Shown here piece after piece: positions 8,477 through 15,026 of a stretch of 64,000 nucleotides of DNA (position 1 is its first letter; each line of letters begins with the position of its first letter). The notes below the pieces were generated by a model that searched no databases, was not told the DNA's origin, and was given only the letters and a program-made list of their open reading frames with translations. Origin of the DNA: Chloroflexota bacterium. Lineage in GTDB: Bacteria; Chloroflexota; Dormibacteria; Dormibacterales; Dormibacteraceae. The stretch spans positions 1-64,000 of the forward strand of contig VBGP01000012.1 of the NCBI GenBank assembly GCA_005880795.1, given 5' to 3'. A program made the position numbers and the translations under genes.

Positions 8477-10059
8477 GGCGGCGTCCCGGAGCTCTCGAAG
8501 TAAGCGGACTCAGAGATCGGCACCCCTGTCCAAACCGGATAGAAATAGCCGAAGAACAAGACCGCCATCGCAAGGTGTCCCGCGACGAGGAGCTGGCGGT
8601 TGGGTCGCGGCAGCTTCTCCGCCAGGTAAACGAGGACGAAAGCAAGAGCCAGGACCATGAAAATCAGGCCGCCGAACATGTGGTACATGAAAAGCACCCG
8701 CGTGATCGGCCACCACGGCGCGTATTGAGTGATGAATCCGAGCAGGATCACCGCGGCCGGGAAGCTGCGGTGGCGAATGATGAAATAGGGCAGCGACGCG
8801 ACGCACGGCAGGCTCGTCCACCAGATCCATGGATTGCCCAGGTTCGACATGCGCGCGATCAGCGGCTGGCCCGTGAAGACGTCGGTCCCGAGGTTCGAAT
8901 ACTCGGCGTAGTAGAGGACCGGCCGCGACAGGATGGGCCAGGACCAGGCGGGCGAGCCGTACGGATGCGTCGCGACCAGGTTCTTGTGGTAGTTGTACGA
9001 CTCCACCTGGTAATTGAGCAGGTCCGTCATGTTGTGGAACTGCCCGCGCGCGAAGAACGGATACCACGACACGACATAGATGCCGAGCGGGATGATCACC
9101 AGCGCGATCACAGCGACAGCGAGGTAAGTGGGCCAGAACACGCCTGCCATCGTTGAGCCGGAGTCCCGCCGCCACGACAGGAAAGGCCAGCCGGGCGGCC
9201 CGAACTCGACGTTCAGGCTGCGCAGCACGATCCGCAAAACCAGAAAGAAGACGATGCTTGCCCACGCGGCAAGAACGATCCATTTCGCCGCGATGCCGAT
9301 GCCCAGCACAAAGCCCAGGCCGATCAGCGAGATCATCGACGAGTTGAAAGACTTGCTCTGGATGTGCACCAGGAAGAGGAAGTACGCGCTAAGGATGAAG
9401 AAGATCGGGAAGATGTCGATCATCCCGATGCGCGATTGGATGAAAAACATCCCGTCAAAGCAGGCGAGGGTCGCTGCCGCGATCGCAAACAAGCGATTCG
9501 GCCAGAGGCGGCGCGCGAGCAGGTACATCATCGGGACGCACAGCGTCCCGAAGAGGGCGGCCGCGATTCGCCAACCGAAGGTGTTGAACCCAAGGTCGAT
9601 GTAGTCGCCGCTCGCGCCCTGGAAGTGGGCGCGATACCAGCCGTACCCCCACTCCCCGGCCGCGATGATCTCCTTCGCCAGCGGCGGCTCAGGATCGAAA
9701 TAGTTGTAGCGGCAGAGTGGTGTCGTCGGGCGGCACTGCTCAATGCCCTTGACGTCGTCGCGCGCGTCGACCGGGAAATAAACCTCGTCGAAGACCTGGC
9801 CGTTCGGTGGCGAGAGCACGCCGTTCGTGTCGGGGTAGCCTCGGTTGAAGGGGTATGCAAGGCCGCAGATCGTCCCTGGGTCGCCCTTCGGATCGATGGG
9901 AGTGCTCGAGACGCAGTTCGTGAGCCAGGGTCCCGAGTTCGGGTGGACGAAGAAGTCGGGGAGGATGGGGCTGAAAAGGCGCAGCACGCCGGCCACGACC
10001 GTGAGGGAGAGCACCGCGACCAGGTCCCACCGGTCGAAGTACCGCCGGACCTCGGTCAC
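8401..10059 (-). CDS. Dolichyl-phosphate-mannose--protein mannosyltransferase family (PMT, GT39-like)
   Basis: 552 residues from GTG at 10059; the ORF-track extension upstream is out-of-frame sequence of the next gene. Shows the GT39 pattern: a first transmembrane helix, then a loop with the catalytic acidic pair in FDEVYFPVDARDD, a long insert with four Cys (TNCVSS, TICGLAY, EQCRP, LCRYN), and YFDPEPPLAKEIIAAGEWGY before helix 2. About ten further helices follow. PMT enzymes move mannose from a polyprenyl carrier onto Ser/Thr of secreted proteins. The start overlaps the PH-like gene stop as GTGA. The GDP-mannose genes near 57-59 kb could supply its donor. Confidence 0.85.
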   Translation of the reverse strand: MTEVRRYFDRWDLVAVLSLTVVAGVLRLFSPILPDFFVHPNSGPWLTNCVSSTPIDPKGDPGTICGLAYPFNRGYPDTNGVLSPPNGQVFDEVYFPVDARDDVKGIEQCRPTTPLCRYNYFDPEPPLAKEIIAAGEWGYGWYRAHFQGASGDYIDLGFNTFGWRIAAALFGTLCVPMMYLLARRLWPNRLFAIAAATLACFDGMFFIQSRIGMIDIFPIFFILSAYFLFLVHIQSKSFNSSMISLIGLGFVLGIGIAAKWIVLAAWASIVFFLVLRIVLRSLNVEFGPPGWPFLSWRRDSGSTMAGVFWPTYLAVAVIALVIIPLGIYVVSWYPFFARGQFHNMTDLLNYQVESYNYHKNLVATHPYGSPAWSWPILSRPVLYYAEYSNLGTDVFTGQPLIARMSNLGNPWIWWTSLPCVASLPYFIIRHRSFPAAVILLGFITQYAPWWPITRVLFMYHMFGGLIFMVLALAFVLVYLAEKLPRPNRQLLVAGHLAMAVLFFGYFYPVWTGVPISESAYFESSGTPPWGPKIWLANCKNLPPSHAQLFCWN

Positions 10060-10664
10060 CGACGACGTTTGCGCCGCCTGGCTCCGCCCTGGTTCTGTCC
10101 GAGACGCTCCGGCAGGTGGGCGTTGATCTCCCACACGACGGCGTCCGCGTCGGGCACGGGAATGGCGATGGTGTCCTCGTACATCAAACGGCCGCGAAAG
10201 ATTCCGAGGCGTTTCTTGATCGCCGCAAGCTGCGTTTCGTCGCCCCGGATCCTGAGAAAGACCGCGGGCTTGTCGATGTGCTGCTTCATGATCGGCGCGA
10301 TCATTCGACTCCGGCGCTCCTGGAAATGCTGGCGGAGGGGAAGCGCCTTGACCGACTTGATCGAGTCGTAGTCGATGACCACGTTCGACATGACGCTCGA
10401 GATCTTCACGCCACCGTCGAGCACCCGCACATCGCTCCTCTGCCTGAAGATGAGGACTGCTCCGCCGAGCAGGATGCCGACCGGGATGTAGACCGTCCAC
10501 ACGGCAAAACCTGCCGAAAAGAGCTGATGCTGATAGATCGAGAGGCCCGTCGCGATCACACCCACGGCGAGCAGCATGCCCGCGAAGAAACGCTGCTGCA
10601 TCCAGAGGTGATGCGCGTACAGGTTCTGATGCCTGGAGGGTCGTGAGGGGGCTTCGGTGCTCAT
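10056..10664 (-). CDS. Membrane protein with a PH-like domain
   Basis: 202 residues. Two transmembrane helices (about residues 25-45 and 50-72) are followed by a cytosolic stretch of alternating beta strands (DVRVLDGGVKISSVMSNVVIDYDSIKSVKAL, AVFLRIRG), the layout of bacterial PH-domain (bPH2/YdbT-like) membrane proteins. The C-terminus is very basic (GGARRRKRRR). First gene of a translationally coupled trio with the PMT enzyme and the large GT-C-like protein. Function unknown; a scaffold for the membrane glycosylation proteins is speculation. Confidence 0.6.
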   Translation of the reverse strand: MSTEAPSRPSRHQNLYAHHLWMQQRFFAGMLLAVGVIATGLSIYQHQLFSAGFAVWTVYIPVGILLGGAVLIFRQRSDVRVLDGGVKISSVMSNVVIDYDSIKSVKALPLRQHFQERRSRMIAPIMKQHIDKPAVFLRIRGDETQLAAIKKRLGIFRGRLMYEDTIAIPVPDADAVVWEINAHLPERLGQNQGGARRRKRRR

Positions 10665-10689
10665 CGGACTACTGATTATCCGGTAGCGA

Positions 10690-12165
10690 CTATTCAGGTA
10701 GCTCCCAGGCGCGGCTGCGTTCTACGGCCCGGCGCCATCGCGACTGCATGGCGTCCGCCTGGTCGCGGGACATCCGCGGCTCGAACTCGCGGTCCAGTTT
10801 CCAGAGCTGCGCGAGGTCGGCGTCAGACCAGACACCGGCGCCAAGGCCGGCCAGGAAGGCAGCTCCCAAAGCGGTCGTCTCGGTCTGGCGGGGCCGGCGC
10901 ACCGGAATGCCCAGCAGGTCGGCCTGGAGCTGGCACAGCACGTCCATCACGGCGGCCCCGCCGTCGACGCGCAGCTCTTTCAGTGGCTGTCCGGTGTCGT
11001 GCTGCATCGCCTCTACGACGTCGCGCGTCTGATACGCCATGGCTTCGACCGCGGCACGAACGATGTGGGCGCGTGTGCTGCCGCGCGTGAGGCCCACGAG
11101 CGTGCCGCGCGCGTACGGATCCCAGTAGGGCGCACCGAGGCCCACGAAGGCCGGCACGAGGAACACACCGCCCGCGTCGGGCACAGACGAAGCCAGAGGG
11201 CCCGCCTCCGCCGCGCTGGAGATGATGCCGAGGCCGTCGCGCAGCCACTGCAGCGCGGCGCCGGTGACGAAGATGGCCCCTTCAAGCGCATAGCTCAGCC
11301 CGCCCTCACGACGCCACGCGACCGTGGTCAGCATTCCCGACGCCGAGATGACCCGGTGCGAGCCCGTCTGCATCAGGACGAATGAGCCGGTGCCGTAGGT
11401 GTTCTTCGCCATGCCGTTGGTCGTGCAAGCCTGGCCGAAGAGAGCGGCCTGCTGGTCGCCCGCCACCCCGGCGATCGGCGCCATGATCCCGCCCAGTGAC
11501 TGCGCAGACGATATGCGGCCGCACGAGTCGACGACCCGAGGCAGGTTGCGGAGCGAGACGCCGAACAACTCGGCCATCTCCTCGCTCCATGCGCCGAGAC
11601 CGATGTCGAACAGGAGGGTTCGCGACGCGTTCGATGCATCGGTTACGTGGTCGGCGCCTCCCGAGAGCCGAGCGATCAACCACGAGTCGACTGTGCCCAC
11701 CGCCGCATCGCTCGCGCCGTCGATGTTCTTGAGCGCCCACGCGAGCTTGGTGGCCGTGAAGTAGGGGTCGAGGACCAGGCCGGTGACGTCACGGACGCGC
11801 GGTTCATGCCCGGCCGCCCGCAGCCGAGCACATTCATCGGCCGTGCGCCGGTCCTGCCAGACGATTGCGGGCGCGATCGGCTCGAGGGTGTCGCGATCCC
11901 ATAAGACGAGGGTCTCGCGCTGATTCGTGATCCCAACGGCCCTCACGTCGCGCGCGCCTGCGCCCGCGGCCTCCAACGCAAGCTTCGCGCTCGCCTGCAC
12001 GGCGGACCAGATCTCGTTGGGGTCGTGCTCGACCCAACCGGGCCGCGGGTAGTGCTGGGTGATCTCCTCGTAGCCCTTGCCGCGAACCTCACCATCCATC
12101 CCAACGGCAACGGCCGTCGCCCCGGAGGTTCCTTCGTCGAGGCTGAGAACTACTGGGTGTGCCAG
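10690..12165 (-). CDS. glpK: Glycerol kinase, apparent CTG start
   Basis: A 491-residue FGGY kinase that phosphorylates glycerol to sn-glycerol 3-phosphate. Motifs: VVLSLDEGTSGATAV (ATP phosphate 1), GITNQRETLVLWD, VWQDRRT, GVAGDQQAALFGQ, YGTGSFVLMQTG and LRVDGGAAVMD. Length matches the family. No ATG, GTG or TTG exists in frame between the true N-terminus and upstream out-of-frame sequence. CTG at 12165 puts the start 6 residues before LSLDEGT, where GlpK normally begins. It overlaps the end of larE by 16 bp, so coupling is likely. Confidence 0.92.
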   Translation of the reverse strand: MAHPVVLSLDEGTSGATAVAVGMDGEVRGKGYEEITQHYPRPGWVEHDPNEIWSAVQASAKLALEAAGAGARDVRAVGITNQRETLVLWDRDTLEPIAPAIVWQDRRTADECARLRAAGHEPRVRDVTGLVLDPYFTATKLAWALKNIDGASDAAVGTVDSWLIARLSGGADHVTDASNASRTLLFDIGLGAWSEEMAELFGVSLRNLPRVVDSCGRISSAQSLGGIMAPIAGVAGDQQAALFGQACTTNGMAKNTYGTGSFVLMQTGSHRVISASGMLTTVAWRREGGLSYALEGAIFVTGAALQWLRDGLGIISSAAEAGPLASSVPDAGGVFLVPAFVGLGAPYWDPYARGTLVGLTRGSTRAHIVRAAVEAMAYQTRDVVEAMQHDTGQPLKELRVDGGAAVMDVLCQLQADLLGIPVRRPRQTETTALGAAFLAGLGAGVWSDADLAQLWKLDREFEPRMSRDQADAMQSRWRRAVERSRAWELPE

Positions 12166-12971
12166 GTTCGGTTCAGCCGCCCGGTTTCGTATCCCTCGAG
12201 GTCGGCGGCAACGAACTTGTAGCCCGCTTGCCGCACGGCATCCGTCACACGCTCCCGCTGCTCGAGGAGTCGCGCGATATCCGTCTGGTCGACCTCGATC
12301 CGCGCTACGTCGCCGTGGTGGCGAACCCGCACCTGTTTGAACCCGAGGGCCTTGAGCGCGTCCTCCGCGGCCTCGATCTGCCGCAGCGCCGCCACGGTCA
12401 CCGGCGTGCCGTGAGGGATACGAGAGGAGAGGCAGGCAAACGACGGTTTGTTCCAGTTGGCCAGGCCGAGGGCGCGTGCCGCGGCGCGGATCTCGGACTT
12501 GGCCATGCCCGCCTCGAGCAGCGGGAAACGCACGCCGCGGCGCACCGCGGAGCCATGTCCGGGCCGGTGGTCGCCCGCGTCGTCGGCGGTCGCCCCATAC
12601 GCGAGATGCGCGAGACCCAGCTCGCGCTGAACCGGCTCCAGCGTGTCGAAGAGCTCTTCCTTGCAGTGAAAGCACCGGTCGGGATTGTTCCGCGCGTAAG
12701 CCTCGAGCTCGACCTCGTCAGTCGTGACCTCGACCACACGCGCCCCCATGTCGCGAGCCATCTCACGCGCCGCCGCCTGCTCCGACTCGGGATACGCAGG
12801 CGAGCTAGCCAGCACGGCCACTGCGCTCTCGCCCAGCTCGTCCATTGCAAGCTTCAGAAGGAGGGTCGAGTCGACTCCGCCCGAGTACGCGACAAGCACC
12901 GAGCCCAGGTCGCGCACGATGCCGCGCGCCGACTTCAGTCGAATCGCGTCAAACGAGTCGAGCTGGATCAC
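12150..12971 (-). CDS. larE: LarE-type ATP-dependent sacrificial sulfur transferase
   Basis: 273 residues. PP-loop ATPase motif LVAYSGGVDSTLLLKLA near residue 27, then NPDRCFHCKEELFD and NKPSFACLSSRIPHG. The cysteine in ACLSSR aligns with the residue that donates its sulfur in lactobacillar LarE. In the known pathway LarE adds sulfur to a nicotinate-derived dinucleotide to make the nickel-pincer cofactor of lactate racemase, with LarB and LarC. Neither partner is in this window; the neighbours are a ThiF/MoeB-like E1 enzyme upstream and glpK downstream. Family is clear, pathway uncertain. Confidence 0.85.
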   Translation of the reverse strand: MIQLDSFDAIRLKSARGIVRDLGSVLVAYSGGVDSTLLLKLAMDELGESAVAVLASSPAYPESEQAAAREMARDMGARVVEVTTDEVELEAYARNNPDRCFHCKEELFDTLEPVQRELGLAHLAYGATADDAGDHRPGHGSAVRRGVRFPLLEAGMAKSEIRAAARALGLANWNKPSFACLSSRIPHGTPVTVAALRQIEAAEDALKALGFKQVRVRHHGDVARIEVDQTDIARLLEQRERVTDAVRQAGYKFVAADLEGYETGRLNRTWHTQ

Positions 12972-12983
12972 TCCAGCACGAGA

Positions 12984-13829
12984 TTAGCTCGCGCGGGCTT
13001 CGGAAGGCTCCATCGCGGGAGTGCCGCACCACGCCTCGTAGTCGATGAGCGAATCGACCGTCGGGTTCTCACCGCACAGCGGGCAGGCCTTGTTCTGACG
13101 CAGCTTGAGCTCGCGGAACGTCATGTCTTCGCCTTCGAACAGCAAGTAGCGGCCGATCATCGGGCGCCCGATGTCGAGCAGGTACTTGATCGTCTCGAAC
13201 GCCATCATGCTGCCGATGATCCCAGGCAGCACGCCGAACACGCCGGCCTCGGCGCAGCTCTGCACGCTGCCTGGAGGTGGCGGCTCGGGGAACAGGCAGC
13301 GGTAGCAACCCGTGCCCTTGGCCGAGTCGAACAACGCCAGCCGGCCTTCGAAACGGAAGATGCTGCCGTGCACCAGCGGCTTGGCGAGGAAGTGCGCCGC
13401 GTCGTTGGCCAGGTAGCGGGTGGGGAAGTTGTCAGTGCCGTCCACGATCACGTCGTAGGGCGCAAAGATCCGCATCGCGGTCTCGGAGTTCAGATGCTCG
13501 TTGATCGGGACCACCTCGACGTCAGGGTTCAGGTTGCGGAGCGTCTCGGCGGCTGACTCGACCTTGGGCCGGCCAATGTCGTCGTGGCCGTGCAGAAGCT
13601 GGCGCTGAAGGTTGGAGGCGTCGACCACGTCGAAGTCGACGATGCCAATCTTGCCGACTCCGGCCGCCGCGAGGTACATGGCGGCAGGTGAACCCAGCCC
13701 GCCGGCGCCCAGGAGCAGCACGCTCGAGTTGAGCAGCTTGCGCTGGCCGGCGCCGCCGACCTCGGGCAAAATGAGGTGGCGAGCGTAGCGGGCGACCTGG
13801 TCTGGGGTGAAGCTTCGGGTTTGAGCCAT
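12984..13829 (-). CDS. ThiF/MoeB/HesA family sulfur-carrier adenylyltransferase
   Basis: 281 residues. Nucleotide-binding GAGGLGSPAAMYLAAAGVGKIGIVDFDVVDASNLQRQ, the DGTDNFPTRYLAND helix, and the catalytic-loop cysteine in GSVQSCAEAGVFG. Zinc pair CPLCG sits near the end; a second pair is reduced to CYRC. These enzymes adenylate the C-terminal glycine of small ubiquitin-like sulfur carriers (MoaD, ThiS, CysO). No carrier gene is present. It sits 12 bp upstream of larE on the same strand. The -10-like TATAGT ends 8 nt before the ATG with no Shine-Dalgarno, so a leaderless mRNA is likely. Confidence 0.85.
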   Translation of the reverse strand: MAQTRSFTPDQVARYARHLILPEVGGAGQRKLLNSSVLLLGAGGLGSPAAMYLAAAGVGKIGIVDFDVVDASNLQRQLLHGHDDIGRPKVESAAETLRNLNPDVEVVPINEHLNSETAMRIFAPYDVIVDGTDNFPTRYLANDAAHFLAKPLVHGSIFRFEGRLALFDSAKGTGCYRCLFPEPPPPGSVQSCAEAGVFGVLPGIIGSMMAFETIKYLLDIGRPMIGRYLLFEGEDMTFRELKLRQNKACPLCGENPTVDSLIDYEAWCGTPAMEPSEARAS

Positions 13830-13849
13830 CTGCTAGGACTATACCCAGG
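13818..13849 (-). promoter_or_regulatory. Probable leaderless promoter -10 of the thiF-like gene
   Basis: On the minus strand GGGTATAGTCCTAGCAGATG places a near-consensus TATAGT hexamer 8 nt before the ATG, too close for a leader with a ribosome-binding site. No clear -35 is visible. Inference from spacing only. Confidence 0.4.
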
Positions 13850-13868
13850 GCCGGTTGGCGGTTATTCC

Positions 13869-14052
13869 TATGAGACCTGCTGGGAGCCCTCGGCGAGCGA
13901 TTCGGCGCCGAGGTGGTCCAGCTGCAAGGCGCGGCCGAGCACCGCAGCGAGCGCATCCGTTGATGCGTGAGCGAGGAGCGGAGGCCGCAACGCAGCAGAT
14001 GGGCCGCATTCGGCGTCGAAGCGCCGTCGAGGGTCTCCCGGCGGGTCTCATA
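13869..14052 (+). repeat. Rod-like inverted-repeat element, copy A (candidate structured RNA)
   Basis: A 184-nt element that is clearly homologous to copy B at 63384..63562. Outer arms TATGAGACCTGCTGGGAG and CTCCCGGCGGGTCTCATA pair over 18 positions on the plus strand, with two U-G pairs that would be A-C mismatches on the other strand. Inside are CCCTCG/CGAGGG, CGGCGC/GCGTCG, GGTCCA/TGGGCC, GCGGCC/GGCCGC and an apical CGCATC-CGTT-GATGCG hairpin, giving one long rod with internal loops. It fills the gap between the divergent thiF-like gene and the gene at 14067. Could be an independent small RNA, a leader, or a MITE-like element. Confidence 0.6.
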
Positions 14053-14066
14053 TAGTGGGGAGGCCG

Positions 14067-14954
14067 ATGGAAACTGAATATCTCGATGAAGAGGCGGTGA
14101 TCTCCCTCTACAACAAGGTCCGGACCGGCAAGAAGACCTGGCCGACCGGTATCTGGACCTCTCCCGCCGCCCTCCAGTACGCGGTCACGGTGTTCGATTA
14201 CTGGATCCACAACGTGATGGGCTGGAAGGGTTGGCCCGACGCCCGCGGCAAGGTCACCCCCGCCCTGCTGGAGGAGCACCGCCTGGCGGACCTCGTCGAG
14301 AGCGTCTTCGTGCCCGAGTTCGGCGATGACTGGCTGGACTTCGAGGTCGTGCTCAACGAGAGCATGCGGCTGTCGGAGGACGAGGGCTGGTCGCCTGACC
14401 TTTCAGACCGCCAGGAGCGCGTCGAGGCCGCGTTCGAGCACGCTTTCGAGAAGCTGATCGGGTCGCCCAAACAGCAGCCGAAGCTGCTCCCGACCTACCA
14501 CCGCTTTCGCAATCACCTGCTGCGCATGTGGAGCGCTTTCCAGGAGGCGCAGGCCGAGCACGACAAGGCGGAGCGCGAGTCGGCCGAGCGTTTCTGGGCG
14601 CAGCTGCGTTTGGTGAGGAGCAGCCGCGGCCAGGCGGCCGAGGCGTGGTCGATCGTCAACAGCGACGACGAACGGCGCGGCGAGGTGGTGGTGGTCTGGG
14701 GCGAGCCCCATCCGTATTGCGTCGTCGTGCTGGACGACGATGTGGAGGCCGGCGGGTGGGAGCAGGTCATCTACCGGCTCGAGCAGGAGATCCTCGTCGA
14801 GGAGCCGGGCGTGGTCAGCTACGCGGTCTGGCAGAAAGGATTCGTCGGCGAGTACTACCGCTGCGCGGATTGCGGCGAGCTGCACAGCCAGTTCGACGAA
14901 GACACAAGCAACGGCCTACGCCTGGACGACCTGGAGCCGCCAGAAGAGAAATAG
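14067..14954 (+). CDS. Hypothetical protein with C-terminal possible metal-binding Cys pair
   Basis: 295 residues, not recognised. Soluble, acidic, no signal or membrane segment. Residues 1-120 are rich in Trp (KTWPTGIWTSP, YWIHNVMGWKGWP); a charged helical part FQEAQAEHDKAERESAERFWAQL follows, and the end has YYRCADCGELHSQFDED, a single CxxC that could be half of a zinc site. ATG at 14067 is chosen because GGGGAGG lies just before it; the GTG 12 bp upstream would have that motif inside the coding part. Transcription probably starts in or before element A. Confidence 0.65.
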   Translation: METEYLDEEAVISLYNKVRTGKKTWPTGIWTSPAALQYAVTVFDYWIHNVMGWKGWPDARGKVTPALLEEHRLADLVESVFVPEFGDDWLDFEVVLNESMRLSEDEGWSPDLSDRQERVEAAFEHAFEKLIGSPKQQPKLLPTYHRFRNHLLRMWSAFQEAQAEHDKAERESAERFWAQLRLVRSSRGQAAEAWSIVNSDDERRGEVVVVWGEPHPYCVVVLDDDVEAGGWEQVIYRLEQEILVEEPGVVSYAVWQKGFVGEYYRCADCGELHSQFDEDTSNGLRLDDLEPPEEK

Positions 14955-14962
14955 ATTGTTGT

Positions 14963-15014
14963 TTCACCTCCCCGCTAGCCGGGGAGGTCGGCGGCGAAGC
15001 CGCCGGGTGGGGAG
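14963..15014 (+). repeat. Palindromic REP/RPE-like repeat, copy 1
   Basis: A 52-bp unit beginning TTCACCTCCCCGCTAGCCGG, with palindromes CTCCCCGC-TAG-CCGGGGAG and CGGCGGC-GAA-GCCGCCG, ending GGTGGGGAG. The same unit is inside argC (41201..41250, reverse orientation) and a relative lies at 61498..61581. Here it sits 9 bp after a stop codon, in a convergent gene gap, where it could act as a bidirectional transcript end. Confidence 0.75.
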
Positions 15015-15026
15015 TCGCAAACCCTT

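Noticed and set aside
10060-10500. N-terminal extension of the PMT ORF
   Set aside because: The sequence is Arg/Gly-rich and antiphase to the PH-like membrane protein; GTG at 10059 with a GTGA overlap is the natural start.
13869-14052. tmRNA, RNase P RNA, SRP RNA or a tRNA array as identity of element A/B
   Set aside because: No tRNA-like domain, no RNase P P4 core and no SRP GGAA/GNAR hairpin was seen. 6S RNA remains possible by shape only.
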